Below, one piece after another: positions 55,300-64,000 of a DNA stretch of 64,000 bases; position 1 is the first letter of the stretch; the number at the start of each line of letters is the position of its first letter. The translations under genes were made by a program, and so were the position numbers. The notes below the pieces were generated by a model. The model ran no database searches. It had not been told where the DNA came from and saw only the letters and a program-made list of their open reading frames with translations. The stretch is from Paragorgia papillata (Eukaryota > Cnidaria > Anthozoa > Scleralcyonacea > Coralliidae), in assembly GCA_035771165.1 (NCBI GenBank), contig JAWNZC010000100.1, positions 3,902,501 to 3,966,500 on the forward strand, in the 5' to 3' direction.

Positions 55300-57240
55300 T
55301 TGAAAATTCGTAAAACCCTTAAAATATCCATAATTATTTTCACAAGAAATCGGGAAAAATCCGAAAAAAATCCCTAAAAATCCGAAAATCCAATGCAAAA
55401 ATCCAAGGATTTTTAAAAGTTCGTAGACTTTTAAGTGAGTGATTTGCCCCTCGACTTGTGATGTTTCCTCCACGGAAATACTGAAAAGTCTTGACTTGGT
55501 AACAATTGATAAGAGTATTAAAACTGATGAAACTACCATGACATTCAAAGCTTTAACCAGAAAGTAAAATTACAATTTACAAAGTAACAATGTTAAACTC
55601 CCTTTGGCTATACCAAAAACAGATTTGCTAAAAAAACTTCTCTTATAGAACTGAAAAATCAAGGAACGCTCTTCAGAGTGAACTGACTAATAACATAATG
55701 CAATAAATTTCACCCTTCAGGCAACAACTGAGATCCTATGTTCCCCAAGCCCGGCGTAGGGCCGAAGGCCCGGAGCCCGGTGAGGGTGCTAATCTCGACA
55801 CGCGAGGAGTCATTTTACACGCGTGGACAAACGTGATATGCGAACGAATTTCTGTGATCTGAATATTTATCTGTATATATGTGTGGACGGGGATCTGTGA
55901 ACGGACCATGCGCGGTTAAGATTGTGGGACACTGGGGTCAATATAGTTCTTGGCAAAAAGATTTGAACTAACAACATAATTTATTCTTGACAAAAAGACT
56001 TGAGAAAGGAGTTTTTCGGAAACGTATATCACTTTTAAAAGAACAGAAACAAGTCAACGTCTACGCATAAAGCAAAACAACATCTCGAGTAGAAGGAAAC
56101 CCGCTAAACCGAAAGGAAGAAAGGAAGAAAAAGCAATAGTAGAAAAAAAATAGTAATCACGCAAAAAGAGTAAAAATAGTAAAAGCAATAGTAATCACGA
56201 ACATTTAGTAGCAAAACTGTTCGAGTTTCCCTGTTTACATCCTGTCCTTTAAGTATTTTAAACGTATCCATTGCATGTCGCTTTGCTTGCCTGTTGTATT
56301 TTTTATCTGTGACTGCCGTCTTAAGTTAATGTCTTATTTTAAATAGTTTTCTTATTGTAAAACCACTTGTGACTTAACGTAGCTTGTCCATAATTTGGCA
56401 TAAAACTCGGAAAAGGAGCAATTTTTCTTCCGTAAAACGTACAAATGCTGTTGAAATATTTATTAACATGTAGGTGAAAACAGTTTGAGCACTTCATATT
56501 TCGAAATGAAAAATTGATTTTGCTAATAGCAGAAAAATGAATATAGCTGCATGTAGGTAGTTGTTTGAGTAGTTTTCAATCAATTCAATGTTTTTGAAAA
56601 ATGCTTTCAGATATTGTAGCGAGGTTTTTTGTGAATATAGAATGACACGATCGGAAATGGCGGCTGTCGAGGCTCGCGACATATGGGCTGACCCGTATTA
56701 GCTACCCATGCGTATAACGAATATCTTGCGTGTATACGTCATCAATACACGGCCGACAACTCACTTGAGCCAGAAGTGAGCCAGCACGCACGTGGACTGC
56801 GAACTGCCCCATGAAAGTGGCCGATTTTCTATGCGATTTCCGAACGTGAAGAACTGCAAAATATAACCTTATAATTACGGCTGCCTCATTACCCAATTTC
56901 CCGGCCCCCAATAGAAAAGAGGGCAAGGGGGGTTCCATTAATGTTTTCTAATCAGGAGGTATTTACAAAAATTAATGTAAAAGCGCGCGAGGGGTTGTTG
57001 CATTTATTTATTTCTAGTAGACTGAAACTGAAATTGAAACTTTATTTATTGAAGGTTAAAATCATCTGGTTAGCAGAAGCCAATCTTACTCGGGGCCCTC
57101 TAAACGGATTACAACTAAGGCATAGGTATTGGTTTTACGGAGGAAGGAAAACAGGAGAATACAGTGAAAAATAGGCACGTCCAGGCGTGCATGTATCTAC
57201 TGCGTTTAATGCCTATAGCTACTATGGTAAAAACAATGAT
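55300..57240. other. non-coding intron-like DNA
   Basis: Contains an AAAATCCGAAAAAAATCCC repeat near 55340-55410 and a GC-rich GGGCCGAAGGCCCGGAGCCC patch (55759-55790). Frames up to 78 codons have no recognisable content. Confidence 0.4.
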
Positions 57241-57253
57241 GCAACTGTGTATA

Positions 57254-57372
57254 CTTGTAACAACCTTGTTTTCATAGCTGGACAAGATTCTTGACAAAAT
57301 TGATGGAATTGTATCTAGTTGTAACAACCTTGTATTCAGAACTAGAGCTGAACAAGTTTTTTGACAAAATTG
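57254..57372. repeat. tandem duplication of about 65 bp
   Basis: TTGTAACAACCTTGT...TTGACAAAATTG occurs at 57255-57302 and again at 57319-57372 with an 8-bp difference. Confidence 0.8.
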
Positions 57373-57389
57373 TCTACTGTATGCTCACA

Positions 57390-58560
57390 GGCCATCCTGT
57401 GTTTTAACTTTGATAAATAACTCAGACTCTCAGAGTAAAGCCAGCAAGGCACAGAAGGCTAAGTCCTAACAACTCTACTCATATCTGGCATGAGTTCAAG
57501 CCCGAACAGGTGCATGGTCACCCATTCAAATACTAACTCAATCCAAATGGGCTTTACTCCGGTCCTCAGTGGTGAGAGGTAGTGCACTAATAGCTTGACT
57601 ATTAAAGCTATGGTACTAAAAGCTATAGTCATAAAGTATGGTAGTAAAGCTTTAAGTAGGTCAATCAAATTAACATAACTATATAACAACTCACAAAATT
57701 TGACCTAATTGACTAATTTAAGACATTATTTAAATATTTTCGTTACAACAATTTGTCAAACAATAATGCAATCTAGTTAGAAGGTAAAGAAAATCGCTTG
57801 AGATAACAAGCATCTCGAGTATTACTGCTGTAAAATTTAATAGTGAATGAAAAAGATGTCCAACAAATTATGTCTTAAAAATTATAAGAGCAACCATACA
57901 TTAATTGTTCTTCAAGACATATGCATACATGCAGAAAACGGTACAATAAATGTTTGCACATTCATAACACAGATTTTACATGACATTGACAGCTGCAGTA
58001 TACAATTTTACTCCATTAATACTGTATATAGACTTGTCAGTTACTGACATTTGACTATTTGTCATCTACATCGACAATATGTTATTTAATATCATATTTC
58101 GCTCGTGGACTACCATAGGTTTTCGGCACTGTTGCTCGACCATGAAGCTAACTTTGTTTTCTTAGAAGAAGGTCATCCATTTCTATTCGGCAACGCACAG
58201 TCTTGTCAGTTTACGAAGCTCGGCCAGACATGTTGGCCATATAAATTGCCTCGTCTGAATATGAAATCGTCCACGCAATGACTCGATTCATTTGCTTTCA
58301 AGAACTTTTATCATTATTCCAACAACGTCTAGTACATCACAATTAAGAATTGACTACGATTCATACTTAAAATACTTACTAAATTTGAAAAACTTCCCCT
58401 TGTTCAATATCCCGCTCCTTGTCAAATATCTCGCCCCATTCGACCGTGCTGTCAACAATGACTTACGAAATACTTGGTGTACAGTAGTAATTTTGGCTTC
58501 GGTGGTCTGTCGCGAGTCAATCGTTTTATTCTATGTTTTGATTGGCTCCGAAGGCATTCT
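57390..58560. other. non-coding intron-like DNA
   Basis: AT-rich to 58080, then more CpG. No supported gene or repeat. Confidence 0.4.
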
Positions 58561-58567
58561 TTTGTTA

Positions 58568-58700
58568 ACTTACATTACATTACATTACATTACATTACAT
58601 TACATTACATTACATTACATTACATTACATTACATTACATTACATTACATTACATTACATTACATTACATTACATTACATTACATTACATTACATTACAC
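58568..58700 (-). repeat. (AATGT)n pentamer array, SINE tail
   Basis: About 27 perfect copies of TACAT on the plus strand, AATGT/TGTAA on the minus strand, directly after the body of the 5S-derived SINE. It lies where a SINE 3' tail belongs. Confidence 0.93.
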
Positions 58701-58861
58701 GGACGACAGCAATGAATCTACTCGCGCATGCGCAGTAGATACAAAAACCCTCAAAGCACAGGAGAGACCAACGAAACTCTACTCACGAGTCTCAAGAAGT
58801 CACCCATCCAAGAACTAACCCCGTCCAACCATGCCTAACTTTAGACTCGCCAACCGTGCTC
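58701..58861 (-). mobile_element. 5S-rRNA-derived SINE (SINE3-like), 5'-truncated
   Basis: On the minus strand, AAAGTTAGGC (58842-58833) and GGTTAGTTCTTGGATGGGTG (58820-58801) match the internal promoter of 5S rRNA. The second block differs from the canonical 5S sequence at one base in 20, and the spacing between them is exactly that of a 5S gene. The first half of a 5S gene is missing. After the 5S part comes a unique body of about 95 bp and then the pentamer tail. This order fits a SINE of the 5S-derived class and not a 5S pseudogene alone. Confidence 0.8.
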
Positions 58862-58969
58862 CCCTTTATTAAATTAATCCTCATAAAAATTAACTTTGTA
58901 GTATTATGTAAATAGTTAGCAGTTTTAACATGTATTAACTCATGTTCCTGACCAAGGTTTCCCAGAGCT

Positions 58970-59015
58970 AGGTGAATAAATTCGTCTGGCGTTTGCCAGA
59001 ATAAAATACTAAAGA
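58970..59015 (-). repeat. LINE-tail motif also found at 6816-6945
   Basis: CTGGCAAACGCCAGACGA here and CTGGCTAACGCCAGACGA at 6841-6824 share a CTGGC/GCCAG stem. A third partial copy is at 6946-6930 inside the LINE's last codons. Likely a fragment of the same or a related LINE. Confidence 0.6.
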
Positions 59016-59148
59016 CCAATTCGGACATGGAAAAGAGTTAATGTATTTTAATGTTACGTACTCACACGGCTCTTTGAAAACCAGATGGTGTTGAATAGGC
59101 TACCGTGTCAAAATAACTTTAGTTAAAGATTAAAGGAAAATAGCTTAC

Positions 59149-59472
59149 CCGATTCGTTACTACATATGACACCGGCATCGTCTTGGTGAATGCAATTGTG
59201 TGTTCCCCATCCTCTATGACTACACCCGGCTAAGTACTGTTCACTTCCTGTACAATCAACCTCATCGAGCCATATTGTTCCATTACCATCCGGAACATCA
59301 CGACGTTGAAGAGCTGCACTAACTCCGCGATAGCCAAGTTGTCGACAAACCACGTAAGCATCGTTAAAGTCCCAGTTGTTCTCACAAACCGTTCCCCATT
59401 TTCCTTGGTAAAATATTTCAACACGTCCAATACCAGAGTTCTTTAATGGTCCTTGCAATCTGACGGTAATAC
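59149..59472 (-). CDS. SRCR-domain exon (intact, partial gene)
   Basis: The first SRCR exon in gene order within the window. Acceptor TTTTTTAG|GTATTACC (59472), donor TCGG|GTAAGC (59149), 324 bp, phase 1-1. It encodes GIGRVEIFYQGKWGTVC, AYVVCRQLGYRGVSAALQR, WLDEVDCTGSEQYLAGCSH and DDAGVIC, with six cysteines and no stops. The preserved length, phase and junction codons with 54684-55007 and 11450-11773 indicate exon duplication. The gene must continue upstream past 64 kb, since no signal peptide or start exon is found here. Confidence 0.94.
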
Positions 59473-60546
59473 CTAAAAAAAAATAGCTGTAAATTTAGAA
59501 TGTATCTTTCTTATAACAAAATTTACTAAAAATTATGTATTTATTGATTGATCGATCGATTTTTTTACTGTATCCGAAAGCAGAACACATAACAAAGTCT
59601 GACTTATATATAGTGGAACTAATTTATGCAATAGTCTCCCAAACAAGCTGAAAAACGAAAAAACCTTCAATTCTTTCAACGTTCTTCTCACTGCAACTAG
59701 CTTGCGGTATTTTCAATTTTACTTATATAGGTAAATATACTATTATTACATATTAATATTTTGTATGGTATATTCTTCACGGCTCTATTAACAAAAGGTG
59801 CGCATAGCGTACATGTATCTGCGCCGAATCCGATAAAAGATAATTAGCTTAATAGAGACTTTCCAAATTTGCTCCAATTCCTATAAAACAATGGCACAAA
59901 TGAAATCGTAATGCATTCACTTTTATCCTTCATATTCAGCCTCGATTTCAAGATATTGCTCGCCCCCATTGAATCAAATTCGAGAAGTGTCTATTAATCC
60001 AGTTCAGTGAACGTAATAAGCGAAAGAGATGACACGTCAATCCGTTGATAATACATCATTTTCCAAAATTACTCGACCAGGTCGAAAATATTGCTGTCGA
60101 CGTGTGAGTTTTATGGCAATTCAAAATACTTAATCAATATAACTTACTTTGTCATTGTATTTAACATTCCTAAGGATTGCATTATAATATGGTTAAATAA
60201 TTCGCCATTCGGTCAGCGTTAACGTCCTCGTTTCATTGAATCATTGAATCCTGACTCAGTTTTTATTGCCGTTATTGATAGCATTTTGTGACACCACATC
60301 GCTATAAAACTCGCAACACGCCTCGTGCATGTCAGCTTCCGGTGTTGAAATTGGGCGTAAAAAAGTAAATATCTTGGGGCAGATCGTGGTTTATTATAAC
60401 CAACTTACAGCAACCTATTAAAATAGGCAGTCAATGACTACATGTGTGTACTTGCTAATAAACTTGATTGTATTGAAAATGTAAAAGAGCACTACCGGTT
60501 CACTTGAGAGATATATACTTCTCATTCTTAAGCCTTTAACAGGGAA

Positions 60547-60790
60547 AGTACACTCCACTCCACTCCACTCCACTCCACTCCACTCCACAACCACTCCACT
60601 CCACTCCACAACCACTCCACTCCACTCCACTCCACTCCACAATCACTCCACTCTACAATCACTCCACTCCACAACCACTCCACTCCACTCCACTCCACAA
60701 TCACTCCACAATCACTCCACTCCACAACCACTCCACTCCACTCCATTCCACCCCACTCCACTCCACTTCACTCCACACCACTCCACTCAA
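60547..60790. repeat. (ACTCC)n pentamer array
   Basis: ACTCCACTCC with frequent ACAACC and ACAATC interruptions, about 45 units, decaying toward 60800. Confidence 0.95.
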
Positions 60791-61302
60791 CACGACGACA
60801 CACCACCGCAACGCACTACAATACACTGAAATAAACTCTACTTAACGAGGATAGCGCAATTACAAAAGCTATTTCTAATTTCTCCTAGCGGATGGTGATA
60901 AATCAACTATGCATCAACGTTCACTTATACCAAGAATATTATTTTCTTAATGCAACATTAAACTATTAAATAAACTTATCTCTAGAAGCTTTAATACTTA
61001 TATATTTTACTCTTTCTAACGCCTGATGATTTTACTCGTTAATCGGAGACCCCTCGCCGAAATTTCCCTCTCGAAGGGTTAATAAGGTTGATTCCTGACA
61101 CATATGGCACGTATCTATAAACTAAATTTGAAAAAAATGTAGTTCAAAATTCTGGGATTGTTTGTCCCTTGAAGACGTCTTCATAAAGACTTGTTGGCCT
61201 GACTCGATAAATCGCACAATGCCTGTTTTTTCAACTTTTTTATGATCTTGTATATCGCACAAAAACTGCGGTTGATCACACTTGCAAGTTTACTATAAAT
61301 CA

Positions 61303-62626
61303 TATGGCCAGAAAAGTCGGACATTGCGCCTGCGGCACAGCAGCGTTATCTCATAAAAAAGAAACATTTACAGCAAAATAAAATACAAGGGTTTACAAGG
61401 GTGATACTTTGCAAAGATGGTTTCTAATTCTAGGTCTCTTACTACTTATAATAACACAACAACATTTCATAGAAGTGATTATTAACTTGTTCCATTTGGT
61501 AGCTAGTTATGGCTAGTTGGCGCTCTATTAGGCCTTGTAAATGTTCTCAAATAAAGCGCTGAGCGCGATATTTTATGGCAGATTGCATGAATCGAATAAC
61601 TATTTTTAATTTGCAACGACGGAGTCTTGTGGTACAATCTTACCTATTTCTAAATCAAAGTATTTTTCGTTAGAGCGATGCAAAGAAGTTGCTCCAAAAT
61701 CCAGCAAAATATGTGTAGTTTGCAAGCTTTTCGTGACCAAGGTTATTATGAGATTCAAATTGCAGTATAAACGCATGTTCATTTTCAGTCAAAAATACGA
61801 CCAGAGTAAGCAACACCATGGCCACATTTAATATCAAAATTGTCGTAGAAAGTGGTCTTTTAGAGCCTGTAATTATTGAGGTCAGCGGCTTTATTCTGCC
61901 CCAGCTATAGGCCGGGAGACATTGGGCATGATTGAAAATTACCGGAAGCTCCAACGCTAGATTGCGGGAAGGGCCAGGCGCGAAATTGAAAATGGTAAAT
62001 ACAGTCCTACAAACTACAAAACTCATCCATAATTTATAGAATGTTGCATAATTTGGAAACAATTTTTTGTAAGTATAAGTTAGTGACTGAAACGGAGGTC
62101 ACTAACCGACTTAGTTTATTCATGACACAGACGATATCTGTCGTTATTTAACAAGAAAATGGTATTCTATACGTAGTTTTAAAGCGATATAGTAGGTCAT
62201 TTAATATGCCACGTCAGTAACCTATATATTAACCGCGGCACATCAAAGATAATTTATGCATGAATAACCTAAATCATAATAATGTTCAATGTGGCCTTGA
62301 GGAGGGTCAAATATATTTTACAATGGATGTCCATAATAAATATATTTTCTATAGATTCACCAGGCGGAAAGCGTAATCTTCGCAACGTAAAGTCGACAGA
62401 AGAGTTGGTCAGTATGAAATCGAGAAGTTATCACGAGATACATCATTTGTTCACATCATAAACTGTTTCTTAGCAGAGAGGTATGCGGTGCTTTGAATTA
62501 ATTATGTTAGATTTGAAAACCACGTTGGTTTCCATAACAAATAGCAAGTTTCCGGCAAAAGATTATTTTAGGCAGGAGTCCGCTGATTACTATGTGGGCT
62601 CAAATGTCCAAAATTTCTGGCCATGC
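61303..62626. mobile_element. 1.3 kb insertion with TGGCCAGAAA ends
   Basis: Relative to repeat copy A, DNA between ACTATAAATCAT and GCACGTTACAAATA is extra. Its edges read TGGCCAGAAAAGTCGGACAT and, in reverse complement, TGGCCAGAAATTTTGGACAT, so it has terminal inverted repeats of about 20 bp with mismatches. It contains a 130-codon frame. The superfamily is unknown. Confidence 0.7.
61670..62062 (-). CDS. 130-codon frame inside the 1.3 kb insertion
   Basis: Starts MFPNYATFYKLWMSFVVCRT and carries one strongly hydrophobic segment (TTILILNVAMVLLTLVVFL, about residues 73-91) that could span a membrane, followed by a polar C-terminus. No transposase motif, cysteine pattern or known family is recognised. 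Because it lies within an apparently mobile insertion, it may be the relic of an element protein or chance. Codon-scale conservation cannot be judged from one copy. Confidence 0.2.
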   Translation of the reverse strand: MFPNYATFYKLWMSFVVCRTVFTIFNFAPGPSRNLALELPVIFNHAQCLPAYSWGRIKPLTSIITGSKRPLSTTILILNVAMVLLTLVVFLTENEHAFILQFESHNNLGHEKLANYTYFAGFWSNFFASL

Positions 62627-62929
62627 ACGTTACAAATATTTACTAGTTACATCAGCAATAATGCCTTTCTTAGAAAATAATATGTGTTGCTCTTCGACTA
62701 GCTTCGTACAATTATATGGCGGCGAAATATTACAAACACGGTCGGATAAAAAATACTTTTTTCCATCGTTCAAACTCACTGCTTGTACGTTAACGCAAAA
62801 AAACCGGAGCTTTGATTGTCCCCGATTTAATTGTCGCGCGTTGGTTATATTAGAGTTAAACAACAAGTTAACACACACACACGCAACACGATAGCAATAT
62901 ACCTCCTGCGCATAGACAAAAATTAATCT

Positions 62930-64000
62930 CTTTTTTTTGTTGATTTAAGGGTTAGAGTGATTAAATAAAGTTCACCTTTTCTTACATTACTTCATTGGCT
63001 GATAGATCGATTGAGAAATTGATGGATTGATCAATTAACTAATTTGTTATTTGATCGATTTGTTGGTTGAACGATTAACTTGTTCTAATAGGCTAATACT
63101 AAAATTAGTTTTTATTACTTTTAAATATCTTGGTAAAGTTGCAATTTAAATAATACCTGTTTTTCAAAAATATCATAAACTAATAATTGGAAATAGGCCA
63201 TTGCAGCGTGTCTGTCTTTCTTCTTTAATTCTGAAAAAACTTTAATTTGTATTTAGAGATAAACAATTTAGTTAGCCAAAAAAGCTTTTTAAAGCTGTTC
63301 TTTTGCTAGAAATAATCGCCGCGTTATATGTTCAAATTTTGCATTTAAATTGTAGTGTTGCACAGAGGACTCGACATATAATAAAACATCCCTTTTGCTA
63401 TACGTTTATAACTTTTTCAGCAATGTAAACCTTTCAATTCTGTTTCAGAAATGTAGTGGTAACCACAACCTTGAACTTTTAAAAACTATTGAAAAACAGA
63501 ATTTCTAATGCCGTAGAAAGTGCGGCGCATCTTACTTCAGCTTGTCAATTTTATTTTCGGAAATAGCTCAAACATTTGAGACAAGAAATAATCTTTGTTT
63601 ACCTTACTGATCAAAAAAATTAAATTTGTTGCTTAATGAATATACCAAGTACTCAATATATTGGGAATATTTTGTTGTCAAATTATATAATTTGTAAATA
63701 ATGTTGTAACTGTGCAGGGGCGGGGATTTAGCGTTTGTCAAATAAGTCATACGACTAAGGTATAAAAAAATTCGCAAGAAAAAATAATTATCGTATCGTT
63801 CTTCCCTCCGTCTCGAGATCGCCGAGATAATCGACTAGGTGAGACTGCCGACCGGCATGTTAACCTGTGCCGCGCGGTTTACTTCGTTCTTTCTCGACGG
63901 ATTTGAGCCTATTGTATCAGCCGCTGTGATTGGTTGAATTTATAAATTAGCCTTTATAGCGACCTATGATTGGTTTGCCGAGTGTTTGCCGGATGTATTT
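62930..64000. other. AT-rich, nothing recognised; CpG-richer end
   Basis: A degenerate GATTGAT tetramer zone (63000-63080) is followed by AT-rich DNA. The last 200 bp is CpG-richer with two ATTGG (CCAAT) words near 63930 and 63970, perhaps the edge of a promoter beyond the window. Confidence 0.35.

Larger units (their letters stand above)
59790..62920. repeat. 1.4 kb dispersed repeat, copy B (enlarged by insertions)
   Basis: Begins GCGCATAGCGTACATGTATC and ends GATAGCAATATACCTCCTG, as copy A (19480-20890). Similar segments are 59790-60045, 60375-60535, 61085-61300 and 62630-62920. Between them are DNA absent from A: 60540-61080, with the pentamer array, and 61303-62626. Copy A in turn has a MITE that B lacks. 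Confidence 0.8.

Noticed and set aside
55070..55303. Ser/Arg-rich 77-codon frame (GRSVGRSVG)
   Set aside because: Translation of the GGTC tetramer array.
58292..58818. 148-codon frame ending in TLHYI repeats
   Set aside because: Runs through the TACAT array. The upstream part has no recognisable composition.
63840..64000. Promoter of the SRCR gene
   Set aside because: Two CCAAT words and CpG content are not enough, and the SRCR first exon is not visible here.

Overview
This 64 kb window is eukaryotic and metazoan. It is AT-rich, carries spliced exons with GT-AG borders, and is saturated with transposable elements and simple repeats. The only clearly host-type coding sequence is a series of exons for scavenger receptor cysteine-rich (SRCR) domains on the minus strand. 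Multi-SRCR genes, KDZ-type (Kyakuja/Dileera/Zisupton) DNA transposons, BEL/Pao, Gypsy, Penelope-like and several LINE families together point to a marine invertebrate. My best guess is a cnidarian, perhaps an anthozoan, but the sequence alone does not settle this. There is no CRISPR array, operon or prokaryotic signature.

Layout. 0-5 kb: a small inverted-repeat element, a decayed first exon, and an SRCR exon split by a 1.7 kb foldback element. 5.8-10.9 kb: a 19-bp minisatellite, then a nearly full-length but frameshifted LINE on the minus strand. 11.45-11.77 kb: an intact SRCR exon. 13-15 kb: a TTAA-flanked MITE, a Penelope-like 3' fragment, a near-perfect hairpin, and a small two-exon plus-strand gene candidate. 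15-25 kb: dispersed repeats, a 206-bp satellite, a hAT-type element with a perfect 8-bp target duplication, a TTAA-flanked palindrome, and the first copy of a repeat that recurs at 59.8-62.9 kb. 25-28 kb: three exon-like modules alternating with pentamer and hexamer arrays. 28.8-31.7 kb: three short inverted-repeat elements and a 32-bp minisatellite of about 27 copies. 33-35.5 kb: spliced remains of a KDZ-type transposase gene. 35.7 kb: a tRNA-like Pol III unit. 36-39 kb: a Gypsy fragment. 39.2-54.15 kb: a direct tandem duplication of about 7.4 kb that holds a dead BEL/Pao element, a foldback with RFX-like X-box motifs, and two LINE fragments. 54.7 and 59.1 kb: two more SRCR exons. 58.6-58.9 kb: a 5S-rRNA-derived SINE with a pentamer tail. 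59.8-62.9 kb: the second copy of the 19.5 kb repeat, enlarged by insertions.

How it fits together: the SRCR exons read in one direction and all have the same length and phase, so they probably belong to one large minus-strand receptor or secreted-protein gene that continues beyond the window. Everything between them would then be intron, filled by nested transposons. No transposon copy here looks autonomous. The most informative signals are evolutionary: duplicates that share disabling mutations, pre-insertion sites readable from paralogous copies, several foldback families with TTAA or 8-bp target duplications, and regulatory-type motifs carried inside mobile elements.
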